NCBI GenBank assembly: GCA_946621635.1
Contig: CAMOOR010000003.1
Location: 1 to 64,000, forward strand
DNA: 64,000 bases
Direction: 5' to 3'
Source: Colimorpha sp002372855
Lineage (GTDB): Bacteria > Bacteroidota > Bacteroidia > Bacteroidales > P3
Under the pieces are notes generated by a model. It did not search any database, was not told where the DNA came from, and saw only the letters and a list, made by a program, of their open reading frames with translations. The position numbers and the translations under genes are program-made. This document shows positions 58,701 through 64,000 of the stretch, in pieces. Numbering within the stretch: position 1 is the stretch's first letter; the number at the start of each line of letters is the position of its first letter.

Positions 58701-59172
58701 CGAGGAAAAGAAGGAATATGTGCACGAATGCACCATCGAGACCGACCTCGAAGTGCTGCTGCCCGACGACTACGTCACCTCCGTCTCCGAGCGCCTGCTG
58801 CTCTACAAAGAACTCAACGACCTCACCACCGAGGAGGAGCTTGCCGCCTACCGCAGCCGCCTCGAGGACCGCTTCGGGCCCGTGCCGCTGGCCACCGACG
58901 AACTCATCCGAACCATCACCCTCCGGCGCATCGCCAAGGAGTTCGGCATCGAGAAGATCGTCCTCAAGCAGGACCGTATGGTGCTCCACCTCGTCAGCAA
59001 CCAGCAGAGTCCCTTCTACCAGAGCAACAACTTCATGAAGGTCATCACCTACATCCAGAACCACCCCAAGGAGACGCGCCTCAAGGAGACCCCCGACAAA
59101 CTCACCGTCTCCATTGCCAACATCAAGTCCATCACACAGGCCCTGGCCACCCTCCGCCTGATGACGGCGTAA
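55714..59172 (+). CDS. mfd: Transcription-repair coupling factor Mfd
   Basis: ATP-dependent translocase that removes RNA polymerase stalled at lesions and recruits UvrA; 1152 residues from MILTELYQESALLAQI. UvrB-homology part at the N-terminus, RNA-polymerase-interacting domain (LKPGDFVTHIDYGVGRFSGL) near 470, RecG-like motor with Walker A CGDVGFGKTEVAIRAAFKAC near 624, DEEQKFGV near 728 and TATPIPRTLQFS, and the C-terminal regulatory domain. Two in-frame word inserts: residues about 77-103 (GGAGARY inverted array) and about 258-271 (AAQQPSNSATQQF). The ATG at 55666 is rejected because it adds a leader absent from the family. Confidence 0.97.
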   Translation: MILTELYQESALLAQIIDRLGKERARLHVDGLVGSLPAVLVASLARRCPTVSQLVIAPSKEEAFYMQNDIEALMGMSGERRTENGEQTDAMSSPLSTLHSPLQVMLFPTSYRKAYHYDTDLTDNANLLMRTEVMKTLGGSEPAIVVSYPEALAEKVVAPRTLGTKTLRVARGSKMDMWDFVEKLEDLGFEREDFVVDPGHFAVRGGIVDVYSFASDLPFRIEFFDDVVDSLRTYDTVSQLSVKQLDRIDIVPNLESSAAQQPSNSATQQFPTMVSILEYFGSEDIVWTQSLMMAAETMEKILADTRKAYDERLADKAHPIAGTLPKPEEISCPANEFLHRLLECKIVEYGNSHYFSQAEQLKAQSEPQPAFNKQFDLLTSNLTGYAERGYQLLITVSNESQEKRLQKILNETVDTQQPIPLQLLNLNLSHGFIDHDQHVLCYTDHEIFDRYHKYTVKNLSAAHEALTLKELFELKPGDFVTHIDYGVGRFSGLEKVTVDGKSQELIRLIYKNNDVLYISIHGLHKISRYVGREGEAPQLNRLGSNTWQVLKAKTKRQVKDIAKDLIALYAKRKASQGFAYSADNSLQEQMEASFQYEDTPDQLKATLAVKHDMEDRAPMDRLVCGDVGFGKTEVAIRAAFKACCDSKQVAVLVPSTILAFQHYNTFCQRLKGMPVRVDYLNRFRTTKEKNQIYKDVEDGKIDILIGTHAITNKQLKFKDLGLLIIDEEQKFGVSVKEKLKEMKASVDCLTLTATPIPRTLQFSLMGARDLSVIQTPPPNRQPIETELSDFSEELIRDAISFEMSRGGQTFFISNRVENLPEMAGLVQRLVPDARVAMAHGRMDGKEAEETLIHFLEGDIDVLVATSIVENGLDIPNANTMIINNAHQFGLSDLHQMRGRVGRSNRKAFCYMLIPSYLSLTPDAQKRLKAIEEFSTIGSGFNIAMRDLDIRGAGNILGAEQSGFISEIGYDMYHKILNEAIEELKESDFKDLFAAEAEEKKEYVHECTIETDLEVLLPDDYVTSVSERLLLYKELNDLTTEEELAAYRSRLEDRFGPVPLATDELIRTITLRRIAKEFGIEKIVLKQDRMVLHLVSNQQSPFYQSNNFMKVITYIQNHPKETRLKETPDKLTVSIANIKSITQALATLRLMTA
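55941..56020 (+). repeat. Inverted GGAGARY/CTCTCCA word array inside mfd
   Basis: Four 7-bp GGAGA[AG]C units (55941-55972), a 14-bp spacer, then CTCTCCA units (55987-56020). It is in frame, encodes SGERRTENGEQ then SSPLSTLHSPL, and lies in the UvrB-like N-terminal part. Same design as 37984-38132. Confidence 0.9.
56488..56525 (+). repeat. CAGCAACTC word array inside mfd
   Basis: cccagcaacccagcaactcg followed by gcaactcagcaattc: four 8-9 bp units related to CACTCAGC, in frame, encoding QQPSNSATQQF near residue 262. Confidence 0.7.
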
Positions 59173-59174
59173 AG

Positions 59175-59461
59175 GAGTGGCTGAGTGGCTGAGTGGCTGA
59201 GTGACTGAGTGGCTAAGTGACTGAGTAGCTGAGTAGCTGAGTGACTAAGTTGCTGAGTGGCTGAATGGCTGAATGGCCAAGTCATAAAGAAAAGGTTCGA
59301 GTAGTGAAACTCGAACCTTTTTATATATTACTCAGTCACTCTGTAACTCAGCCACTCTGTAACTCAGCCACTCAGCCACTCTGTAACTCAGTCACTCAGC
59401 AACTCTGTAACTCAGTCACTCTGTAACTCAGCTACTCAGTCACTCAGCCACTCAGCCACTC
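59175..59461. repeat. Inverted CACTCAGC word arrays flanking the mfd terminator
   Basis: Between mfd and the PepSY-like gene, about 13 GAGTGGCT/GAGTGACT units (59175-59278), a terminator hairpin (59290-59321), then about 16 units of the complement word CACTCAGC/CACTCTGTAA (59329-59461). The arms could form a very long imperfect hairpin around the terminator. No gene is present. Confidence 0.9.
59290..59321. terminator. Bidirectional terminator after mfd
   Basis: AAAAGGTTCGAG-tagtgaaa-CTCGAACCTTTT: 12 pairs, T-rich on both strands, between convergent genes. It occupies the exact centre of the inverted word arrays. Confidence 0.85.
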
Positions 59462-59467
59462 CCTTCC

Positions 59468-60520
59468 CTACTGCACGTCCTTCTCATCCAGCGGCTGGGC
59501 CAGGAGGTTGAGGAAGTTGCCCTTGCTGTCGAACTCCATACGGGTGAACTTCACCTGGCGGGTACCCTTCACCTTCTGGCTGATGACCACGTAGGTGTAG
59601 GGCTTGGGCTTCTTGCCGTCGGCTCCGCGGAACTTGGAGTTGTACTCGTAGACAACCATCTTCTCAATCTTGTATTTCTCGCCGTTGAACTTCTCGGCCA
59701 GGTACTTGAGGATGCCGTTGCTGTAGCGGTCCTTGGGCAGCACCTTGCCGGTCATGATGGCCTTGCCGTCGTTGATGTCATACACGGCTTCCTTTTCCAC
59801 CTTCTGCTTGTCGGTGAAGTAGGCCACGGCATACTGGTCGTTGCGGTTGATCCACTCGGGGCCGGCCTTGCAGCGCTTCTCGCCGATGGCCTTCTCGAAG
59901 TTGTCCACAGCGGCCTGGCAGGGCGCGAAGGCCTCCACCTGGGGCTCGTCGGCCTTGGGGGCCGGACGGTTGCGCGTGCGGCTGGTCTCGGTCTTGGTGG
60001 CCTTGGTGATTTCCTCGTCCGTGGCGTCGGGATTGTTGTGGGTGTAGTAGTCACGCTTGACGGCCGCGGGGTCGGGGGCGTTGCTCTTCTGCAGCTTGCC
60101 ACGGGTGTCGAATATCAGCTCGAAGTCGGTATCCGAAATACCTTTCTTGGTGATAATCATGCGGTAGTAGTTGTCGCCGCTCATCTCCTCCACATAGTCC
60201 AGCGTCTTCACACGGTAACCGGGATAGTTGTCGGTGAAGTAGCTGGTGAGCATCGTGGGGCACTCTTCCATCTTCACGGGGAAGGAGGAGTACTGCCAGT
60301 CGCCGCCGGCGGTGAAATAGCTGCGGCCTTCCTGACCGTCGATGATGACTTCGGCAATGTATTGTCCCGGAGCCTGATACCAGGTCTTGACCTTATAGGA
60401 GTCGTAGGTCTTCTCGAGCGACAGCAGCACCGAGCGCGGCACGGCGGTCTCTTTGATTTTGGTCTGCGCACCCACCATCAGCGGGAGCAGCATCGCCAGG
60501 GCAAAAACTAACTTCTTCAT
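59468..60520 (-). CDS. Secreted PepSY-like-domain protein
   Basis: A 350-residue exported protein (MKKLVFALAMLLPLMVGAQ). Residues about 25-150 form a PepSY-like unit (VLLSLEKTYDSYKVKTWYQA; YIAEVIIDGQEGRSYFTAGG; YFTDNYPGYRVKTLDYVEE), repeated in weaker form at about 200-340 (YAVAYFTDKQKVEKEAVYD). These are joined by a charged linker with RNRPAPKADEP. Such proteins are common in Bacteroidota; a ligand or protease-inhibitor role is only a family-level suggestion. Flanked on both sides by CACTCAGC arrays. Confidence 0.78.
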   Translation of the reverse strand: MKKLVFALAMLLPLMVGAQTKIKETAVPRSVLLSLEKTYDSYKVKTWYQAPGQYIAEVIIDGQEGRSYFTAGGDWQYSSFPVKMEECPTMLTSYFTDNYPGYRVKTLDYVEEMSGDNYYRMIITKKGISDTDFELIFDTRGKLQKSNAPDPAAVKRDYYTHNNPDATDEEITKATKTETSRTRNRPAPKADEPQVEAFAPCQAAVDNFEKAIGEKRCKAGPEWINRNDQYAVAYFTDKQKVEKEAVYDINDGKAIMTGKVLPKDRYSNGILKYLAEKFNGEKYKIEKMVVYEYNSKFRGADGKKPKPYTYVVISQKVKGTRQVKFTRMEFDSKGNFLNLLAQPLDEKDVQ

Positions 60521-60600
60521 ATCATTAGGTTTTCTTATTCAGTACCCCTTCCGGGGCTTTTATTGCAACGTTAACGCAACTTTCTCGTTTTTATTGCATA

Positions 60601-60722
60601 CTCAATTACTTAATCACTCAGCCACCCAGTTACTCAGCCACCCAGTTACCCAGCCACCCAGTCACCCAGCCACTCAGCCACTCAGCCACCCAGTCACTCA
60701 GCCACTCAGTCACCCAGCCACT
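60601..60722. repeat. CACTCAGC word array abutting purA
   Basis: About 15 units of 8 bp (cactcagc, cacccagt, tactcagc, tacccagc) end exactly at the purA stop codon (60723). Same word and orientation as 59329-59461. No inverted partner here. Confidence 0.9.
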
Positions 60723-62015
60723 CTATTTGAACACCACGTCCTTGCGGTCGGGGCTGATGCTGACGGCGGCAATGGGCACCCCCGTGCGCTCCTCGATGGC
60801 GGCGAGGTAGGTGCGCAGACGCTCCGGCAGCTGGCCGTAGGAGGTGATGCCCTCCAGGCTCTGCTTCCAGCCCTCGTAGGACTCAAGCACGGGGTCGATA
60901 CGCGCGGTGTTGTACTCGAAGGGTATCTCCTCGGTACGCTCGCCCTCAATGTCGTAGGCGGTGCACATCTTGACGGTCTCGAAGTCGTTCATCACGTCGG
61001 GTTTGGTGACGTAGAGCTCGGTGACGCCGTTGATCATGCAGGCGTAGCGCAAAGCGGTGATGTCCAGCCAACCGCAACGGCGCGGACGGCCGGTGGTGGC
61101 GCCGTACTCGTGGCCCAGCTCGCAGAGGCGGCTACCCACCTCGTCGAAGCACTCCGTCGGGAACGGACCTGCACCCACGCGGGTGCAGTAGGCCTTGGTG
61201 ATGCCCATCACCTTGCCTATGGCGCTGGGGGCCACGCCCAAACCGGTGCAGACACCGGCGGTGATGGTATTGCTCGAGGTGACAAAGGGATAGGTGCCGA
61301 AGTCGATGTCCAGCATCATGGCCTGCGCACCCTCGGCCAGCACCTTCTTGTCCTCGCGGAGGCACTGGTTGATGAAGTACTCGCTGTTGACGAAGCGGAA
61401 ACGCTTCAGCGTGGACAGGCTTTCGAGCCACACCTTCTCGTACTCGCCGAGCGTCATGCCGTCGATGCGGAACTGCTCCACATCGAAGCCCATGGCGTGG
61501 GCCATCATCAGGTGCTGACGCTTCAGCTGGCCGTAGCGCTCGATGAAATCCGGGGCCATGATGTCGCCCACGCGGATGCCCGTGCGGGCAATCTTGTCGG
61601 TGTAGGCGGGGCCGATGCCCTTCAGCGTCGAACCAATCTTGCTGTTGCCCTTGGCCTGCTCGTTGGCGGCGTCCATCATGCGGTGGCTCGGCAGGATGAG
61701 GTGGGCCTTCTTGCTGATGAAGAGGTTCTTCACGGCGTCGACACCCTTCTCGGCCAACGCCTCGATCTCCTGGCGGAAAATGCGCGGCTCGATGAGCACG
61801 CCGTTGCCGATGAGGTTGATTTTCTCCTGGTGGAAGATGCCGCTGGGAATGATGTGCAGCACATGCTTCGAGCCGTTGAATTCGAGGGTGTGGCCTGCAT
61901 TGGGGCCGCCCTGGAAGCGGGCCACAACGTCGTAGCGCGGCGTCAGCACGTCGACAATCTTGCCTTTGCCTTCGTCGCCCCACTGGAGGCCCAACAGTAC
62001 GTCTATCTTTGTCAT
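60723..62015 (-). CDS. purA: Adenylosuccinate synthetase
   Basis: Joins IMP and aspartate with GTP to give adenylosuccinate in AMP synthesis; 430 residues. Seen: the P-loop WGDEGKGKIVDVL with catalytic Asp, GGPNAGHTLEFNG (catalytic His), GSTLKGIGPAYTDKIARTG, EGAQAMMLDIDFGTYPFVTS and VTKPDVMNDFE near the GTP-binding end. The start MTKIDVLLGLQWGDEGKG at 62015 is the family start; the ATG at 62108 would cross the promoter. A strong promoter lies at 62078-62109. Confidence 0.97.
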   Translation of the reverse strand: MTKIDVLLGLQWGDEGKGKIVDVLTPRYDVVARFQGGPNAGHTLEFNGSKHVLHIIPSGIFHQEKINLIGNGVLIEPRIFRQEIEALAEKGVDAVKNLFISKKAHLILPSHRMMDAANEQAKGNSKIGSTLKGIGPAYTDKIARTGIRVGDIMAPDFIERYGQLKRQHLMMAHAMGFDVEQFRIDGMTLGEYEKVWLESLSTLKRFRFVNSEYFINQCLREDKKVLAEGAQAMMLDIDFGTYPFVTSSNTITAGVCTGLGVAPSAIGKVMGITKAYCTRVGAGPFPTECFDEVGSRLCELGHEYGATTGRPRRCGWLDITALRYACMINGVTELYVTKPDVMNDFETVKMCTAYDIEGERTEEIPFEYNTARIDPVLESYEGWKQSLEGITSYGQLPERLRTYLAAIEERTGVPIAAVSISPDRKDVVFK

Positions 62016-62077
62016 ATATACTTTATTTTCAATTCTTAACCAACATTTCACCCACACCATCCACCCCCAACAAAATT

Positions 62078-62109
62078 GCAAAGATACGACTTTTTGCCGA
62101 CATGGCAAA
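62078..62109 (-). promoter_or_regulatory. Promoter of purA
   Basis: On the complement, TTTG (62109-62106) and TATCTTTGC (62086-62078) are separated by 19 bp, the same pattern as the rpsP promoter, 63 bp before the purA start. Confidence 0.75.
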
Positions 62110-62139
62110 ATTTATTTTTCCCCACCCCCACCCCATTCC

Positions 62140-62167
62140 GTAGAGACGTGGCATGCCGCGTCTCCAC
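62140..62167. repeat. GTAGAGACG palindrome, first of three
   Basis: GTAGAGACGTGGCATGCCGC followed by GTCTCCAC is an imperfect 28-bp palindrome with GCATGC at its centre. It shares its outer core with 28192-28219. Confidence 0.75.
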
Positions 62168-62190
62168 GACAAAACAATGCAACGTCAATG

Positions 62191-62255
62191 TCCGTTAATT
62201 ATCCGTTAATAATATCCAGCAAAAAATTAACGGTCAATTACACGGCAATTAACGT
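62191..62255. repeat. CCGTTAAT / ATTAACGG inverted words
   Basis: CCGTTAATTATCCGTTAAT is followed after about 18 bp by ATTAACGGTCAATTACACGG and CAATTAACG. It has the same array and inverted-array plan. Similar TTAACGG words occur upstream of glmM at 41140-41158. Confidence 0.65.
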
Positions 62256-62261
62256 AAAAAA

Positions 62262-62288
62262 GGGAGACGCGGCATGCCGCGTCTCTAC
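62262..62288. repeat. GTAGAGACG palindrome, second copy
   Basis: GGGAGACGCGGCATGCCGCG followed by TCTCTAC, nearly perfect. It is an inverted variant of the copy at 62140, 95 bp away. Confidence 0.75.
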
Positions 62289-62331
62289 GGGAGGGGTCCG
62301 GGAGGGGTCGAAGAGGTACATAATTCGGCAT

Positions 62332-62432
62332 TTCTTATATCGTTCTTATATCGTTCTCATATACTTCTCATATACTTCTTATATAGGTGATATAAGAAGT
62401 ATATGAGAAGTATATAGGAACTATATGAGAAG
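62332..62432. repeat. 11-bp TTCTTATATCG array with 25-bp perfect hairpin
   Basis: Units TTCTTATATCG, TTCTTATATCG, TTCTCATATAC, TTCTCATATAC and TTCTTATATAG, then complement units TATAAGAAG, TATATGAGAAG, TATATAGGAAC, TATATGAGAAG. Positions 62359-62383 pair perfectly with 62391-62415 around a 7-nt loop. Confidence 0.9.
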
Positions 62433-62449
62433 GGCCGAATCATGTAGCA

Positions 62450-62483
62450 GTTAAGAGTTAGGAGTTATGAGTTAAGAGTTAAT
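62450..62483 (-). repeat. AACTCTTA word array
   Basis: gttaagagttaggagttatg followed by agttaagagttaat: four or five 8-bp units. Complement of the word in the M23 leader (34105-34139). Confidence 0.8.
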
Positions 62484-62511
62484 GTAGAGACGCAGCGGGC
62501 TGCGTCTCTAC
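62484..62511. repeat. GTAGAGACG palindrome, third copy
   Basis: GTAGAGACGCAG-cggg-CTGCGTCTCTAC; perfect 12-bp arms around a 4-nt loop. It directly follows the AACTCTTA array. Confidence 0.8.
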
Positions 62512-62629
62512 GGGTGGCGTTCCACGGACAGCGGACGCCCCGCAGGGGCGGAAGAACTTAGGCGGGGGCAACGCCCCCGTGGTGCGTGATGGAGAAAACC
62601 ACCGCCCCGCAGGGGCATAAGAATAAAAA

Positions 62630-62662
62630 AAAGGGGGAAACGCATGGTGCGTTTCCCCCTTT
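62630..62662 (-). terminator. Terminator of the transketolase N-subunit gene
   Basis: AAAGGGGGAAACGCA-tgg-TGCGTTTCCCCCTTT: 15 perfect pairs, followed on the minus strand by a T-run, 23 bp after the stop. Confidence 0.85.
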
Positions 62663-62684
62663 GTCATTCTTGTCTTTCCTGTGT

Positions 62685-63533
62685 TCAGAAGTCGCCGAGG
62701 GTCTCGGGCAGCTGGGCGAGGGCCTTGGGCAGGTCGTCGGCGCTGAGGACGGCGCCGTGGTACTTGTTGGTGTCCTGCATGAAGTCGACACCGAAGCCCA
62801 TCTTGGTCTTGAGGATGACGCACACGGGGCTGCCCTGGCCGGTGAGGGCCTTGGCGCGGGCCATGCCGTCGAGCACCTGCTGCATGTCGTTGCCGTTGTC
62901 GATGACGACGACCTTCCAGAGGAAGCTCTCGAACTTGGCCTGGAGGTTGCCGAGGGACATGACCTCCTCGACGGTGGCGTCGATTTGCTGGTTGTTGTAG
63001 TCGACGGTGGCGATGAGGTTGTCCACGTGCTTGGCGCCGGCGAACATGGCGGCTTCCCAGATCTGGCCTTCCTCGAGCTCGCCGTCGCCGTGCATGGTGA
63101 AGACGAGGTGTTTGTCGCCGGTCATTTTCTTTCCGAGTGCGGCGCCGACGCCGACGCTGAGGCCCTGGCCCAGCGAGCCGCTGGCCATGCGGATGCCCGG
63201 CAGGTTGTGCGCCGTGGAGGGGTGGCCCTGCAGGCGGGTGCCGAAGCGGCGGAAGGTGCTGAGCTCGCTGACGGGGAAGTAGCCGCGGCGGGCCATGGTG
63301 CTGTAGATGACGGGGGTGATGTGGCCCTGGCTGACGAAGAGCATGTCCTCGCCGTCGCCGCTCATGGTGAAGTTCTTGGGCTCGAAGTCCATGATGTTCC
63401 AGTTCATGGCCACGAACCAGTCCGCCGTGCCCATCGAGCCGCCGGGATGGCCGCTCTTGGCGGCGGTGGTCATTCTCAAAATATCGCGGCGCACCTGCGT
63501 CGCAATCTGCTGAAGTTCTGCTGTTGTTTTCAT
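62685..63533 (-). CDS. Transketolase, N-terminal (thiamine-diphosphate-binding) subunit
   Basis: The first half of a split transketolase, moving two-carbon units between pentose-phosphate sugars. The 282 residues hold KSGHPGGSMGTADWFVAMNW, MLFVSQGHITPVIYSTMARR, QGHPSTAHNLPGIRMASGSLGQG and the thiamine-diphosphate motif FTMHGDGELEEGQIWEAAMF through YNNQQIDAT. The C-terminal subunit, needed for the active site and usually encoded immediately downstream, is not present: an intrinsic terminator and 670 bp of repeats follow. The partner must lie elsewhere. Confidence 0.93.
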   Translation of the reverse strand: MKTTAELQQIATQVRRDILRMTTAAKSGHPGGSMGTADWFVAMNWNIMDFEPKNFTMSGDGEDMLFVSQGHITPVIYSTMARRGYFPVSELSTFRRFGTRLQGHPSTAHNLPGIRMASGSLGQGLSVGVGAALGKKMTGDKHLVFTMHGDGELEEGQIWEAAMFAGAKHVDNLIATVDYNNQQIDATVEEVMSLGNLQAKFESFLWKVVVIDNGNDMQQVLDGMARAKALTGQGSPVCVILKTKMGFGVDFMQDTNKYHGAVLSADDLPKALAQLPETLGDF

Positions 63534-63549
63534 TATAAAATGTTTTTAT

Positions 63550-64000
63550 TTATTTTCTTAATTTGAATACATACTGACGGGAGTTCTGGTCGACGGCGAA
63601 GAGTTCGTTGCCGTGGCGGGTGACGGAGACGGCGAGGGTGTTCTCGTCCCAGTCGTGGATGGTGCCGGTGCCGCGGTCGCCGCGCATGGTGACGTGGCCC
63701 CAGACGCGTCCCTGGGCGCCCTCGGTCTCGACGTAGATGGTCTCGGCCTTGCCCGTGGCCTTGGGGGCGGCGGCCTTCCTGGGGGCAGGGGCTTTGGCCA
63801 CGGTGGCGGGAGCCTTGGCGGCAGGGCGGACGGCGGGCTTGGCGGCAGGCTTGACGGCAGGCTTGACGGTGGGGTCGAGGGCCGGGGCCTCCATGGGAGA
63901 CAGGGTCAGCTCGACCGTGTCGGCAGCCGGTTGTTGTGCGCTGTCGGCCTCGGAGCCCTGCTGTTTGCAGCCAGGCAACATGGTGAGGGCCATCAGGGCC
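63550..64000 (-). CDS. Ala/Pro/Lys-rich lipoprotein (start outside the window)
   Basis: The frame is open to the right edge, so the true start lies beyond 64000. Visible residues include ALMALTMLPGCKQQGSEADS, a lipobox (LPGC) near the N-terminus, a linker of repeated KPAVKPAAKPAVRPAAKAP-type units at about 40-80, and a small C-terminal beta domain (VWGHVTMRGDRGTGTIHDWD; NELFAVDQNSRQYVFKLRK). The linker suggests a periplasmic spacer between membrane anchor and domain. No family recognised. The gene ends 16 bp before the transketolase start, so they may be co-transcribed. Confidence 0.7.
   Translation of the reverse strand, partial: ALMALTMLPGCKQQGSEADSAQQPAADTVELTLSPMEAPALDPTVKPAVKPAAKPAVRPAAKAPATVAKAPAPRKAAAPKATGKAETIYVETEGAQGRVWGHVTMRGDRGTGTIHDWDENTLAVSVTRHGNELFAVDQNSRQYVFKLRK

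Larger units (their letters stand above)
62016..62684. other. Repeat-packed gap between purA and the transketolase gene
   Basis: A 669-bp region with no supportable gene. In order: purA promoter (62078-62109), a GTAGAGACG palindrome (62140-62167), TTAACGG inverted words (62191-62255), a second palindrome (62262-62288), the 11-bp TTCTTATATCG array with a 25-bp perfect hairpin (62332-62432), an AGTTAAGAGTT array (62450-62483), a third palindrome (62484-62511), CGCCCC-gca-GGGGCG palindromes (62536-62617) and the transketolase terminator. Confidence 0.8.

Noticed and set aside
55840..59064. 1074-residue minus-strand frame opposite mfd
   Set aside because: Antisense shadow; no domains, and the mfd motifs on the plus strand are unambiguous.
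59175..60722. Possible CRISPR array
   Set aside because: Units are 7-9 bp and directly adjacent with no spacers of 30 bp, and no cas genes are present.

Overview
The window comes from a fairly GC-rich member of the Bacteroidales (Bacteroidota), probably an uncultured gut- or rumen-type lineage. The evidence is type IX secretion (T9SS) genes (porX, porP/sprF, gldJ, a PorE-like protein), two secreted proteins with T9SS C-terminal sorting domains, a MurF-alanine racemase fusion, a split transketolase, DUF6266 and DUF2851 proteins, and promoters of the Bacteroidota form (TTTG, 19-20 bp, TAnnTTTGC). Species cannot be named from the sequence alone.

Layout. 1-3.1 kb: dnaK (runs off the left edge) and an M6 metalloprotease. 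3.5-15.7 kb (+): a 3125-residue secreted LamG/Ig protein coupled to a small lipoprotein, murF and another lipoprotein. 15.7-20 kb (-): tRNA-Pro, a PorE-like OmpA protein and lon. 20.4-26.6 kb: a DUF6266 gene with no normal stop, then the run grpE-dnaJ-DUF2851-murF/alr. 26.6-30.9 kb (-): porP, gldJ, an OstA/LptA-like gene. 31-39 kb: an LRR protein, a membrane protein, a GH29 fucosidase, an M23 peptidase, ornithine aminotransferase and a double ABC ATPase. 39-43 kb: a TraR/DksA-type protein, rimM, rpsP, glmM. 43-55 kb (-): a long co-directional run porX, secreted protein, uvrA, membrane protein, mnmE, thioredoxin-like protein, M3 peptidase, PspC and a REP-associated transposase (RAYT). 55-64 kb: mfd, a PepSY-like protein, purA, a repeat-packed gap, the N-terminal transketolase subunit and the start-less end of a lipoprotein gene.

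How genes fit together. Envelope biology dominates: peptidoglycan synthesis (murF, murF/alr, glmM), T9SS export with its regulator and cargo, and proteolysis. DnaK, GrpE and DnaJ lie in two distant loci, yet both loci and the M6 protease gene are preceded by the same palindrome (GACTGnCA-aaa-TGnCAGTC), which suggests one shared regulator.

The most unusual feature is a population of short degenerate 'word' repeats (7-11 bp units such as GGAGARY, CACTCAGC, AACTCTTA). They occur in intergenic regions and also in frame inside at least eight unrelated genes (double ABC ATPase, mfd twice, murF, uvrA, lon, GH29 fucosidase, M23 peptidase, PorE-like protein). Several loci share the plan 'array, centre, inverted array'. 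Separately, an oriented repeat of about 110 bp occurs four times, each 140-235 bp upstream of a gene, and a BIME-like palindrome cluster flanks the RAYT gene.
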